A stretch of DNA of 64,000 bases from Enterococcus mundtii. Lineage in GTDB: Bacteria > Bacillota > Bacilli > Lactobacillales > Enterococcaceae. Below, piece by piece: positions 17,656 through 25,485 of the stretch. Location: positions 2,819,001 to 2,883,000 of the forward strand of contig NZ_AP019810.1 of assembly GCF_013394305.1 (NCBI RefSeq), given 5' to 3'. Within the stretch, counting starts at the first letter, position 1. Every line of letters starts with the position of its first letter. The notes beneath the pieces are model-generated. The model searched no databases, had not been told where the DNA came from, and saw nothing but the letters and a program-made list of their open reading frames with translations. The position numbers and the translations under genes are program-made.

Positions 17656-18252
17656 TTAGTACCAACCGTTAGCTAACCAGAAAGCTTTGGCTGCATCCCA
17701 AGAGCCATAACGAGAAGCAACATATTGTTCTGCCACTCTTTCTTGATTGGCAGCAGAATAGTCACCGTTCAAGTAAGAAGAGTCTAATTGGTAACGGCCG
17801 ATATAACGTCCGTTTGTTGCTGTATAAGAACCGCTAGATTCTTTTTGTGCGATCCATTCTTTGGCATCGTTCGTACCAGTTGAAACAGCGACTTCAGTAG
17901 CTGGTGCTTGTTCTACAACTGGTGCTTGTTCTACTACAGGTGTTTCCACAACTGGCGCTGTTTCTTGAACAGGTTCTACAGGTGCTTGAGTAGCGACAGG
18001 AGCAGTTGCTTGCTCACCAGTAGGAATAGTTAATTCTTGACCTGAAAAAATCAGGTGAATGTTTGAGATTGAGTTAGCTTCGGCAATTGTTTGGATCAAG
18101 GAGTTGTCACCAACGTATTTTTGAGAAATCGTTGATAAAGTATCACCTGATTGAACAGTGTAGGCTTCGTCTGCGTGTGCAGAAGTACCCATAAATAATG
18201 CAGCGCCGGCGGCCAAAGTTGTTCCAAAAAGAATAGTTTTAAGTGATTTCAT
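17656..18252 (-). CDS. Secreted LysM protein with transglycosylase-like C-terminus
   Basis: A 198-residue exported cell-wall protein: signal peptide to about residue 27 (ending TSAHA), one LysM domain at about 30-76 (YTVQSGDTLSTISQKYVGD...GQELTIP), a linker with repeated VEQAPV/VETPV units, and a C-terminal domain (EWIAQKESSGSYTATNGRYIGRYQL...GSWDAAKAFWLANGWY) like the IsaA/SceD and resuscitation-promoting type lytic transglycosylases. The glutamate of KESSG is the likely catalytic acid. GGAGA precedes the ATG. A long AT-rich leader lies upstream. It probably binds and trims peptidoglycan. Confidence 0.9.
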   Translation of the reverse strand: MKSLKTILFGTTLAAGAALFMGTSAHADEAYTVQSGDTLSTISQKYVGDNSLIQTIAEANSISNIHLIFSGQELTIPTGEQATAPVATQAPVEPVQETAPVVETPVVEQAPVVEQAPATEVAVSTGTNDAKEWIAQKESSGSYTATNGRYIGRYQLDSSYLNGDYSAANQERVAEQYVASRYGSWDAAKAFWLANGWY

Positions 18253-18602
18253 GAAAGATCTCCTTCGTATTTTAAAAAGTTATTTTGATTAGCTGTTTTC
18301 GCTAACGAGTAATACTTTACCATGATGAGACATTTCATAGGTGATAAAAACGTAACAGTTTATGACAAAGCTACCTTTTTTGTAATATTCAACGAAACAT
18401 ATGTAATCGAAAAACGCTTTCTTTCTTTTAATTGAAAGAATGTATGTTCTCGTTTTTTGATGAAAAAAATTAGTTAAGAAAATATTAAGCGGATAATAAA
18501 TATGTTTTTTTCTATTGTAGAAGATAAAATGGGTGGCTATCTATCAGTCATAATAGCTATTCTTAAGCCTAATGACGACAATCAAAGGAGTAAATAATAA
18601 AA
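18253..18602. other. AT-rich intergenic region upstream of the LysM gene
   Basis: About 350 bases that should carry the promoter and leader of the leftward LysM gene. I see no confident ORF. A 22-codon plus-strand frame (18529-18597) was considered and rejected. Confidence 0.45.
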
Positions 18603-18632
18603 AAACATGGAGCAAATGGTTGCCCCATGTTC
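18603..18632 (-). terminator. Terminator of the DUF378 gene
   Basis: AACATGG pairs with CCATGTT around a second short pairing of CAA with TTG. On the minus strand a run of eight T follows. Confidence 0.65.
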
Positions 18633-18651
18633 TAAAAAAATCAAATCCCAA

Positions 18652-18864
18652 TTATTGATGTTCTACACGATTGGAGATCATTGGAAAGAATTTCAAACAA
18701 TAAATAGCACAAATCCCAACAATAATATATATAGCTTTAGCTAAAATAGTCGTAGAGCCGCCTGCAATCGTCGCAACTAAATCAAATTCTAATAAACCGA
18801 CTAACAACCAGTTCAATCCTCCAACAATCAACAATGTTAAAGCAATCATATCTAATGTTTTCAT
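18652..18864 (-). CDS. DUF378 (YuzA-like) small membrane protein
   Basis: A 70-residue protein with two membrane helices: MIALTLLIVGGLNWLLVGL and ILAKAIYIIVGICAIYCL. GGLNWLLVG is the hallmark of DUF378, whose B. subtilis member is YuzA and whose function is not known. I placed the start at 18864 because AAAGGGG lies 8 bases before it; an in-frame ATG 15 codons further upstream lacks a ribosome site. Transcribed alone. Confidence 0.88.
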   Translation of the reverse strand: MKTLDMIALTLLIVGGLNWLLVGLLEFDLVATIAGGSTTILAKAIYIIVGICAIYCLKFFPMISNRVEHQ

Positions 18865-19074
18865 TGAAATTACCCCTTTCCTATATGACATACTATTATT
18901 ATAAAACAATTAAAGAATTTGTACTAAAATATTGCCTGTAATTTAATTTATAGTCCTTTCATTTCAACGTTTTATAGAATTTGAAAATTTAAAATAGATA
19001 TGTCTTGACAATAGACAAGTAAAAGATTAGATTTAGCTGGTTATAAAATAATAATATTTATTAAGGAGAAGAAC

Positions 19075-19767
19075 ATGAAAAAAAAATGGATGATTACTGG
19101 ATTGATTGCATTATTGCTAGGGGCTATTGGTTATACGGGCACACGGTTTGCAGGAGAAGTTTTATTCTGGGGTGGAGAATCTGATATCACTAAGATCAAC
19201 GAAAATTTAGAAAAACTTGATCAACAGTTAACAAGCCATGACCAAAAAATCACTGACTTAAATAGTCAATTAGCAATAAAAAATCAAGATCTTCAAAATA
19301 TACAAACAAAAGCGCAAGAATACCAAACAAAGATCACTGACTTGGAAACGCAAAAAAGCCAATTGGTTGCTGAACATGCAAATTTACAAAACCAATTAAC
19401 TAGTAAAGAAAATCAATTAAATGACAAACAAATCGAAATCAACAATAAGATCAATGAAATAACTCAAAAAATAAACGAAATCAATACCCTAAATAGTCAA
19501 TGGAATACTAGACTTCAAGAAATCCAGGGCAAATATACAGAGATGCAAAGTACTGTTAATCAATTAAACGAACAAATCAGCCAATTAAATCGAGAAAAAA
19601 CAAATTTGCAAGCTGATTTAGCAACCGCGAAGAAACAATTAGAAACTATTTCAGCAGAAAATAGTAATTTGAGAAGTTATATCGCACAATTAGAAAAAGC
19701 GAGAAACGATGCAAAGCAAACGGCGGAAAAATCTCAACAAATCGTTGATCGCCAAGTGAATAAGTAG
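19075..19767 (+). CDS. Membrane-anchored coiled-coil protein
   Basis: A 230-residue protein: an N-terminal signal anchor (WMITGLIALLLGAIGYTG, residues 5-22) and then almost 190 residues of heptad-patterned coiled coil rich in N, Q, K, E and L, including repeated DLNSQL, LEKLDQQL and LNEQISQLNREK units. The end is polar (EKSQQIVDRQVNK). AAGGAG precedes the ATG. It probably forms a rod projecting from the membrane, most likely outwards since the anchor follows a KKK n-region. I do not recognise a specific family. The next gene is under its own LexA-type promoter. Confidence 0.75.
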   Translation: MKKKWMITGLIALLLGAIGYTGTRFAGEVLFWGGESDITKINENLEKLDQQLTSHDQKITDLNSQLAIKNQDLQNIQTKAQEYQTKITDLETQKSQLVAEHANLQNQLTSKENQLNDKQIEINNKINEITQKINEINTLNSQWNTRLQEIQGKYTEMQSTVNQLNEQISQLNREKTNLQADLATAKKQLETISAENSNLRSYIAQLEKARNDAKQTAEKSQQIVDRQVNK

Positions 19768-19812
19768 ACGTTAAAGATACTTTTTTAGAGTTGTTTTTCC
19801 AAGGAAAATCAC

Positions 19813-19841
19813 TTGAAAAACGGAACGTTTGTTCGTATAAT
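19813..19841 (+). promoter_or_regulatory. LexA (SOS) box promoter
   Basis: TTGAAA (19813-19818), 17 bases, TATAAT (19836-19841). GGAACGTTTGTTCG (19822-19835) fills the spacer and matches the Gram-positive LexA box. The arrangement is the same as at 9004-9053, where GGAACAATTGTTCG directly abuts the -10. Confidence 0.78.
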
Positions 19842-19863
19842 GGTGATGAGGGGAGAGATGACA

Positions 19864-20139
19864 ATGGAAAGAAAATATGGAACAGTCTCAAAAATCAGAA
19901 CGATCAAACTAGGGGAACGACCACTGATCCGTTTTACTTTAGGCTCAGAGAATTGCTTGATTGCTAATCATAGTCTTAATTTTATTGCCGATGTAGATGA
20001 AGGAATGAAGATATTTGTGAAAGGCTACTATAATAACCGTAAGCAATTTGTCGTCAAAGACTACACGGTATTAGAAAAATCAAACATTGTTGTCGCTTTT
20101 GAAAATAGTCTCTTCCCTAAACAGAAGATCATCAAATGA
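19864..20139 (+). CDS. Small beta-rich protein under LexA control
   Basis: A 91-residue soluble protein with alternating beta-strand pattern (KYGTVSKIRTIK; PLIRFTLGSENCLIANHSL; GMKIFVKGYYNNRKQFVVKDYTVLE), which looks like an OB fold. This suggests nucleic-acid binding but is inference from pattern only. The ATG at 19864 is 8 bases after GGGGAG; an in-frame ATG at 19858 is too close to the site. The promoter has a LexA box between -35 and -10, so it should be induced by DNA damage. Function unknown; a repair or replication accessory role fits both clues. Confidence 0.78.
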   Translation: MERKYGTVSKIRTIKLGERPLIRFTLGSENCLIANHSLNFIADVDEGMKIFVKGYYNNRKQFVVKDYTVLEKSNIVVAFENSLFPKQKIIK

Positions 20140-20246
20140 GAGAACAAAGTCAATGTTCGATATTAAGAACTAATGGATTACTCTTATATAGGTAGAAAAA
20201 TTGTAAATTGACTCGATGAACTGCCTTGTTTTTTTAATAACAAACA

Positions 20247-20276
20247 AAAAAACTCATGGCATAAACCATGAGTTTT
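20247..20276 (-). terminator. Terminator downstream of tRNA-Leu
   Basis: AAAACTCATGG pairs perfectly with CCATGAGTTTT around CATAAA. On the minus strand it is followed by a T run, 10 bases after the tRNA. Confidence 0.85.
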
Positions 20277-20285
20277 ACTTATTTA

Positions 20286-20368
20286 TGCAGACGATGGGAT
20301 TTGAACCCACACGAGCTTACGCTCACAAGACCCTCAATCTTGCATGTCTGCCGTTCCATCACGTCTGC
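20286..20368 (-). tRNA. tRNA-Leu (anticodon GAG)
   Basis: Read on the minus strand the acceptor stem pairs GCAGACG with CGTCTGC. The anticodon stem CAAGA/TCTTG encloses the loop TTGAGGG, giving anticodon GAG (complement at 20333-20335). A long variable arm (GTGAGCGTAAGCTCG) typical of leucine tRNAs and a T loop GTTCAAAT are present. CCA is not encoded. Confidence 0.93.
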
Positions 20369-20432
20369 AAGAAACAACACTTTAATCATAGCGAGTAACG
20401 AAATAGATGTCAAGATATGAAAGAGGAAAATC

Positions 20433-20594
20433 ATGAATAAATATGATGGGGAATTTTCAATTTTAGGAATGGTGGCAGGCATTATCATTGGATCTGCATT
20501 TGGACAATTGACCATGGGGATATTCTTAGGTGTGATTATCGGAATTGCTATGGATTGGGCAGCAAATCTTTGGAACGATCGGCATGAGAAATAA
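20433..20594 (+). CDS. Small two-helix glycine-rich membrane protein
   Basis: A 53-codon ORF beginning MNKYDGEFSILGMVAG and ending WNDRHEK. It forms two hydrophobic helices with repeated glycines (GMVAGIIIGSAFG; GIFLGVIIGIAMDW), a glycine-zipper-like pattern. GAGGAAAA lies 6-9 bases before the ATG. It starts 64 bases after the tRNA on the opposite strand. The clear ribosome site and amphipathic design make it likely to be real. Function unknown. Confidence 0.65.
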   Translation: MNKYDGEFSILGMVAGIIIGSAFGQLTMGIFLGVIIGIAMDWAANLWNDRHEK

Positions 20595-20728
20595 AAGTAA
20601 AAAAAGTTGATTTTCATCTAGGATTTCTTTAAAACGGTGGCAAAATCCAGATGAATGGAGTATGATATGGAAATAAATGGGTATAATCAGAAATTTCTAA
20701 CTTTTTTGAAACGAGGGATTGGATCACT

Positions 20729-21946
20729 ATGAGAGAATTTGAAAAATCCAACAAATTAGAAGGCGTAAGTTACGATGTCCGCGGACCGGTTCTTGAAGAA
20801 GCAGAACGAATGCAAGAAGAGGGCATCAGTATATTAAAATTGAATACGGGAAATCCAGCACCATTTGGATTTGAGGCACCAAATGAAGTGATCCGTGATT
20901 TGATCATGAATGCCAGAGATTCAGAAGGCTATTCGGATTCAAAAGGGATTTTTTCTGCACGAAAAGCGATTGAACAGTATTGTCAATTGAAAAAATTTCC
21001 AAATGTGACGATCAATGATATCTATACTGGTAATGGGGTCAGTGAGCTGATCACGATGTGTATGCAAGGGCTGTTGGACAATGGCGATGAAGTATTAGTG
21101 CCAATGCCGGATTATCCTTTATGGACAGCTTCTGTTTCTTTGGCTGGAGGAAAACCAGTTCATTATGTATGCGATGAACAAGCCGAATGGTATCCAGATA
21201 TTGAGGATATCAAATCTAAAGTTACCAGCCGGACAAAGGCAATCGTGATCATCAATCCTAATAATCCAACAGGAGCTTTATATCCGAAAGAATTATTAGA
21301 AGAAATCGTGAAAATCGCACGAGAACATCAATTGATCATTTATTCAGACGAAATCTATGATCGTTTAGTGATGGATGGCTTAGAGCATATCCCGATTGCG
21401 ACTTTAGCACCTGATCTATTCGTTGTCACATTGAATGGCCTATCTAAATCACATCGTGTGGCGGGATTCCGTGTCGGCTGGATGGTGTTGAGTGGTGACA
21501 AATCAAATGTAAAAGGCTATATCGAAGGGTTGAATATGCTTTCCTCTATGCGTCTTTGTTCAAATGTTCTGTCACAACAAATCATCCAAACTGCCCTAGG
21601 GGGCTACCAAAGTGTGGATGAATTGCTATTGCCAGGTGGACGGATCTACGAACAAAGAGAATACATTTATAATGCAATCAATGATATCCCTGGATTATCA
21701 GCGGTTAAGCCGAAAGCAGCTTTTTATATCTTTCCAAAAATCGATACGAAACGCTTCAATATTACCAATGATGAGCAGTTCGTATTAGATTTTCTGCACG
21801 AGCATAAGATTTTACTTGTTCACGGAGGCGGTTTTAACTGGCCTGATCCAGACCACTTCAGAATCGTTTACTTACCAAAATTAGACGATCTAAAAGTAAC
21901 GGCGAAAAAAATGCGTGAATTCCTGACAACCTACCGACAAAGATAG
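20729..21946 (+). CDS. PLP-dependent aminotransferase, AlaT-like
   Basis: A class I aminotransferase of 405 residues. LKLNTGNPAPFGF is near the start, the cofactor asparagine lies in NPNNPTGALY, SDEIYDRLV holds the aspartate and tyrosine, and the Schiff-base lysine is in LNGLSKSHRVAGFRVGWM. The overall match is to the AlaT/AlaA group, which makes alanine from pyruvate and glutamate, although aspartate or branched-chain activity cannot be excluded. The start is the first ATG of the frame, 10 bases after a weak GAGGGA. Monocistronic. Confidence 0.9.
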   Translation: MREFEKSNKLEGVSYDVRGPVLEEAERMQEEGISILKLNTGNPAPFGFEAPNEVIRDLIMNARDSEGYSDSKGIFSARKAIEQYCQLKKFPNVTINDIYTGNGVSELITMCMQGLLDNGDEVLVPMPDYPLWTASVSLAGGKPVHYVCDEQAEWYPDIEDIKSKVTSRTKAIVIINPNNPTGALYPKELLEEIVKIAREHQLIIYSDEIYDRLVMDGLEHIPIATLAPDLFVVTLNGLSKSHRVAGFRVGWMVLSGDKSNVKGYIEGLNMLSSMRLCSNVLSQQIIQTALGGYQSVDELLLPGGRIYEQREYIYNAINDIPGLSAVKPKAAFYIFPKIDTKRFNITNDEQFVLDFLHEHKILLVHGGGFNWPDPDHFRIVYLPKLDDLKVTAKKMREFLTTYRQR

Positions 21947-22167
21947 GAAATGTCATATTTTGGCTGTTGTGCGTGTGTATTAAGTAGGTAGTTTTAAGCT
22001 TAAGCGAGTAACTGACGGGATAAATCAAGATTTTATGAAGTAAGTGAATCACTATAACAATTGGAATCAACGATTCTTATGGGCATTTGCTTACTTCACT
22101 AAATCAACCGTTTTTGTCTGAGTTTTATTCTCATTTGACACCTGCAAATAACCAGTTTCGAGTAAGA

Positions 22168-22208
22168 GCCAACGAGTAGTAAAAACGATGTGATTGGCAA
22201 ATTTTTTT
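22168..22208 (+). terminator. Probable terminator after the aminotransferase gene
   Basis: GCCAA pairs with TTGGC across a loop of about 22 bases, followed by AAATTTTTTT. It lies 220 bases after the stop, so there is either a long 3' region or an extra transcript. Confidence 0.5.
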
Positions 22209-22305
22209 ATAAAGTAAATACGACTTCACCTAAAAGCCGTCCCGATACCGAGGCGTTTTTTTAATGTCAATTTTTGAAAAATGATTCGTTGCTATTGGAC
22301 TTTTC

Positions 22306-22366
22306 TTGAAGTTTACAAAGTAGTCAAGTACAATACATGTAGTCATGCGAATACGCATATTTTTTT
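22306..22366 (+). promoter_or_regulatory. Promoter of the XRE-TPR regulator with a start-proximal hairpin
   Basis: TTGAAG (22306-22311), 17 bases, TACAAT (22329-22334). Soon after the expected start, ATGCG (22345-22349) pairs with CGCAT (22354-22358) around AATA, followed by seven T and then the ribosome site. The hairpin may stabilise the 5' end or attenuate expression. Confidence 0.5.
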
Positions 22367-22381
22367 GAGAGGGGGATACTT

Positions 22382-23218
22382 ATGGAAGCATTAGTCGATT
22401 CCTTTGGTACGATCATCAAAGAAATCCGAAAAGAACAAAAAATGACTCAACAAATGCTTTCACAAGGCATTTGTTCTCAAAGTGTGCTGAGTAGAATCGA
22501 AAATAACGAAGAGTTACCAAATGTATTAGTGATGGCTCAGATCTGTCACAGGCTTGGTGTAACGATCGATTATGTAATGAACTTATCCAAGGACAAGATT
22601 CGAGCAGCAACTAGACAGTTTGATCTTCTGGATCTTTACTTTTTAAAAAGAGATTATCGTAAATTAGAACAAGAACTAAAATCAGCGAAGGTGACAGAGA
22701 ATCTCTATTCAGCTGAGGATTTTCAACGGTATTATTATTATTTAGGTGTTTGTGAATTTACATTAAGGAAAAACCTAGTAAAGGCACTTAGTTACTTGAA
22801 AGAAGCATTGACTTACTCCAGCCAAAAAGATCGGACACATGTCTGTGATATAGAGATCCAATTGATCAGCTGTATTGGTAAAGTCTATGGGGTTGCAGGG
22901 AGAAGTACAGAAGCAAGATATTATTTAAGTCGTAGCGTCCAACTCTTACATGATACGATCAACGAGCACAACAAAAGCGAATTGACCCAGATTTTTTATA
23001 ATTATGGTAGTTTTCTATTTCATCAAGGAGAACGCCAAGCAGCCCTTGAACAAGTGAATCAAGGGATTCGTTGGGCACAAGAAAAAAATAGCTATTATTA
23101 TTTAAATGATTTATTTATTCTAAAAAGTTTGATCTACAAACAGCAAAATGAACTGTCAAAAGCATTGTTTTATGAAGAATTAGCTCAAGCAGTAAAAAAG
23201 ATTGCTAAAAGTATATAA
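22382..23218 (+). CDS. XRE-family regulator with TPR-like sensor domain (RNPP/Rgg type)
   Basis: A 278-residue regulator. The N-terminal XRE helix-turn-helix spans residues about 9-65 (IIKEIRKEQKMTQQMLSQGI, SVLSRIENNEELPNVLVMAQI). From about 75 to the end it is all-helical with TPR-like repeats (FQRYYYYLGVCEFTLRKNLVKA; YYLSRSVQLLHDTI; FYNYGSFLFHQGERQAALEQ). This is the layout of peptide-responsive RNPP/Rgg proteins. GAGAGGGGGA lies before the ATG. I found no short hydrophobic peptide ORF beside it, so a signal, if any, is encoded elsewhere. It stands just upstream of nagA but with its own promoter. Confidence 0.85.
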   Translation: MEALVDSFGTIIKEIRKEQKMTQQMLSQGICSQSVLSRIENNEELPNVLVMAQICHRLGVTIDYVMNLSKDKIRAATRQFDLLDLYFLKRDYRKLEQELKSAKVTENLYSAEDFQRYYYYLGVCEFTLRKNLVKALSYLKEALTYSSQKDRTHVCDIEIQLISCIGKVYGVAGRSTEARYYLSRSVQLLHDTINEHNKSELTQIFYNYGSFLFHQGERQAALEQVNQGIRWAQEKNSYYYLNDLFILKSLIYKQQNELSKALFYEELAQAVKKIAKSI

Positions 23219-23292
23219 ATGGTGTAGACCATTCTTGACTTCTTTCGTAAATAAGAGTAATTTAAAGGTAGATCATCAAAGGAGAGAATAGA

Positions 23293-24441
23293 ATGAGAAC
23301 TTATATCTATGCTGACAAATTCTTTTTAGCATCTGGTGTGAAAAACGCTGGATATCTTGAAATCACTGATGGGCTTTTTGGCGAATATCTTTCAGAAAAA
23401 CCAGTTGGTGAAGTAACGATCATTGATCAAAGCGGTAAATGGATCGCCCCTGGACTTGTAGACACACATATTCATGGGTTTATGAATCACGATGTTATGG
23501 ATAATGACGCAGAAGGAATCAAAGCTATGTCAGAAGGTCTGTTATCTTGTGGGGTAACTGCCTTTTTACCTACAACATTAACCTCTAGTAAAGAACGTCT
23601 AAGAGATGTGGCAGAGACGATCGGAAAAATGTACCATGAAGCTCCTGGCGCTAAAATCAAAGGGATCTATTTTGAAGGACCATTCTTTACAGAAGAGCAT
23701 AAAGGCGCGCAAAACCCAAGTTATTTTGGCGACCCTGATTTGGCAGTCTTCAATGAATGGCAAGAAGCTTCAGGCGGATTGATCAAAAAAATCGCATTAG
23801 CACCAGAACGCGCAGGTGTCGAAGAATTTGTAAAACAAGTCACAGATGAAGGCGTTGTAGTTGCTTTAGGTCATAGTAATGCAACGATCAATGAAGCACA
23901 AGCAGCTGTTGAAGCAGGTGCAAGCGTGTTTGTTCATGCATTTAACGGGATGCGTGGCTTGAACCATCGTGAGCCAGGTATGGTCGGCGCATTATTATCA
24001 TTGGATCACGTATTTTCTGAGTTGATTTGTGACGGTCACCATGTCCATCCAAATGCAGCACAGATCCTGATGGAAAAAGCAGGACATGAACATGTGGCTT
24101 TGATCACGGATTGCATGATGGCTGGGGGGATGCCTGATGGTAATTACAATTTAGGTGAGTTCCCAGTAGTCGTAAAAGATGGAACAGCTCGTTTAGAATC
24201 TGGAAATCTAGCTGGAAGTATTCTAAGATTAAAAGAAGCAATCAAAAATGTCGTAGATTGGGGCTTAGCTACACCAGAACAAGCCATCATGATGGCTACG
24301 TACGTTCCTGCAGTTAGCTGTAAGATCGACGATACATGTGGAAAGATTGCTAAAGGAAGAGATGCTGATTTCATCGTCTTGAATCCTGACATGACCTTAG
24401 ATGCCACTTATTTAGATGGTATTGAACGTTATCATGCGTAA
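23293..24441 (+). CDS. nagA: N-acetylglucosamine-6-phosphate deacetylase
   Basis: Removes acetate from GlcNAc-6-phosphate, feeding amino-sugar catabolism and cell-wall recycling. It is a 382-residue amidohydrolase: the metal site begins with LVDTHIHGF, followed by FEGPFF, LGHSNATINEA, HAFNGMRGLNHREPG, and the catalytic aspartate in LITDCMMAGG. AAAGGAG is 8 bases before the ATG. No nagB is adjacent. The terminator downstream makes it monocistronic unless it shares a transcript with the regulator 75 bases upstream. Confidence 0.95.
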   Translation: MRTYIYADKFFLASGVKNAGYLEITDGLFGEYLSEKPVGEVTIIDQSGKWIAPGLVDTHIHGFMNHDVMDNDAEGIKAMSEGLLSCGVTAFLPTTLTSSKERLRDVAETIGKMYHEAPGAKIKGIYFEGPFFTEEHKGAQNPSYFGDPDLAVFNEWQEASGGLIKKIALAPERAGVEEFVKQVTDEGVVVALGHSNATINEAQAAVEAGASVFVHAFNGMRGLNHREPGMVGALLSLDHVFSELICDGHHVHPNAAQILMEKAGHEHVALITDCMMAGGMPDGNYNLGEFPVVVKDGTARLESGNLAGSILRLKEAIKNVVDWGLATPEQAIMMATYVPAVSCKIDDTCGKIAKGRDADFIVLNPDMTLDATYLDGIERYHA

Positions 24442-24454
24442 AAAAGAATAAATG

Positions 24455-24509
24455 AACAGCCAAAAGGAAGAAGCAACTCGTAGCTTTACTCTCTTTTGGC
24501 TGTTTTTTT
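24455..24509. terminator. Bidirectional terminator
   Basis: AACAGCCAAAAG pairs with CTTTTGGCTGTT, followed by T on the plus strand. It separates nagA from the convergent MerR gene. Confidence 0.85.
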
Positions 24510-24535
24510 GTGGTGTTTTTTAGATAAATAGTTGG

Positions 24536-25315
24536 TTACTGGATCAATACTTCTAAGCGTGTAATAAATTCATTCTGGTCATTGGTTTCATGGAAATCTA
24601 CGAGATAGAGTTCATAAAATGGACTCTTTAATTCTAGTTGATGTGTTTGTGCATATTTTTTCATTTCTTGAATGCCTGTGACTTGTTGCTCATAGGCTCC
24701 TTGGTAAGTGTAGGCCAAGTATTTCCCGGATGGTAACGTGGACACCTCATTGATCAAAGAGGCAGTTTCTGGATAGAAATAAAAGACTTGATAGGCAAAA
24801 GACTCTGACTCTTCATGTAAGATACTTCCAAATAAATTTTGATTGTTGGCACTGAGTTGTTTCTCATGTTTTTTATGCAGCTGTTTCAATGCGTAATCGA
24901 CATCATCGCTAGTCGTCATTTCATCGTCTTTGATTACTTGACGTAATTGATGTTCCATCACGATCGGTTGATTGAATGGAGTATCTTCTACTTCATAGAT
25001 CAACTGTAAGCGATCATCTAATAAGGAGATTTTTTCTTTTGATTCTGCAATCAAACGATGCAAAGAATCAATTTCAAATCGTAAAAGTTCTTTTGTTCGA
25101 TCGATATTTTTATTATTCAGATATTCGACGATCTCAGGCAAAGAAACATCAAAATATCGCAGATCGCGAATCGTATTTAGTTGTTCTAATTCTTTGTACG
25201 AATAATTTCGATAACCGTTATCGTCATAATCTGGTTGGATCAAACCGATTTTTTCATAGTAACGTAAAGTATGTGGGGTAATATCATATAATTTTGCTAA
25301 TTCATTGATTTTCAA
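24536..25315 (-). CDS. MerR-family regulator with GyrI-like effector domain
   Basis: A 259-residue regulator: MerR helix-turn-helix KINELAKLYDITPHTLRYYE at the N-terminus, a dimer helix (about 80-115) and a C-terminal effector region of about 130 residues like the BltR/BmrR type, which binds diverse ligands. I chose TTG at 25315 because GGAAGTGA is 5 bases before it and MerR proteins begin at this point; a GTG at 25324 in frame lacks spacing. It is divergent from the cation ATPase, whose promoter has the MerR-type operator, so it is the probable regulator of that gene. Confidence 0.88.
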   Translation of the reverse strand: MKINELAKLYDITPHTLRYYEKIGLIQPDYDDNGYRNYSYKELEQLNTIRDLRYFDVSLPEIVEYLNNKNIDRTKELLRFEIDSLHRLIAESKEKISLLDDRLQLIYEVEDTPFNQPIVMEHQLRQVIKDDEMTTSDDVDYALKQLHKKHEKQLSANNQNLFGSILHEESESFAYQVFYFYPETASLINEVSTLPSGKYLAYTYQGAYEQQVTGIQEMKKYAQTHQLELKSPFYELYLVDFHETNDQNEFITRLEVLIQ

Positions 25316-25419
25316 TCGATTCACTTCCGTTTGATTTATTTATACTTTATATCTGTTCCTCATTTTACTATTAGTTGATTCAAAAAAGCGAGTATTTTTA
25401 AATTATTTACACGAAACCC

Positions 25420-25450
25420 TTGACCTTAGAGTTACTCTAACCTGTAAGCT
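25420..25450 (+). promoter_or_regulatory. MerR-type promoter of the cation ATPase gene
   Basis: TTGACC (25420-25425) and TAAGCT (25445-25450) are 19 bases apart, too far for normal RNA polymerase contact. Between them lies the perfect palindrome TTAGAGTTACTCTAA (25426-25440). An over-long spacer holding a dyad is the hallmark of promoters untwisted by MerR-family activators. Confidence 0.8.
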
Positions 25451-25485
25451 GATTATAGATTAGTTAGTGTTGGAGGAGAAAAAGT

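Larger units (their letters stand above)
21947..22381. other. Structured intergenic region
   Basis: About 435 bases with more secondary structure than a simple spacer. GAAGTAAG (about 22034) pairs with CTTACTTC about 60 bases later, enclosing GAATC/GATTC. GCCAA (22168) pairs with TTGGC, followed by seven T (22202-22208). A second T run follows GAGGCG at 22258. The last 75 bases carry the promoter TTGAAG-17-TACAAT (22306-22334). No ORF with a ribosome site is seen. It could hold a leader or small RNA besides the terminator of the aminotransferase gene. Confidence 0.4.

Noticed and set aside
18340-18410. TGTWAH-like half-sites upstream of the LysM gene considered as a WalR box
   Set aside because: Spacing and half-site matches are imperfect on both strands; wall hydrolase genes are often WalR targets, but the sequence does not support a call.
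18529-18597. A 22-codon ORF (MGGYLSVIIAILKPNDD...) considered as an Fst-like type I toxin
   Set aside because: The ribosome site is weak, the length is short for Fst, the typical tryptophan and charged tail are missing and no convergent antitoxin RNA with direct repeats is seen.
20279-20617. A 112-codon minus-strand frame and a 60-codon plus-strand frame over the tRNA region
   Set aside because: Both run through the tRNA-Leu and have no ribosome site; the plus-strand 53-codon ORF at 20433 is the better explanation of the non-tRNA part.
22000-23292. Search for a short hydrophobic signal peptide gene next to the XRE-TPR regulator
   Set aside because: Only ORFs of fewer than ten codons without ribosome sites were seen on the regulator strand.
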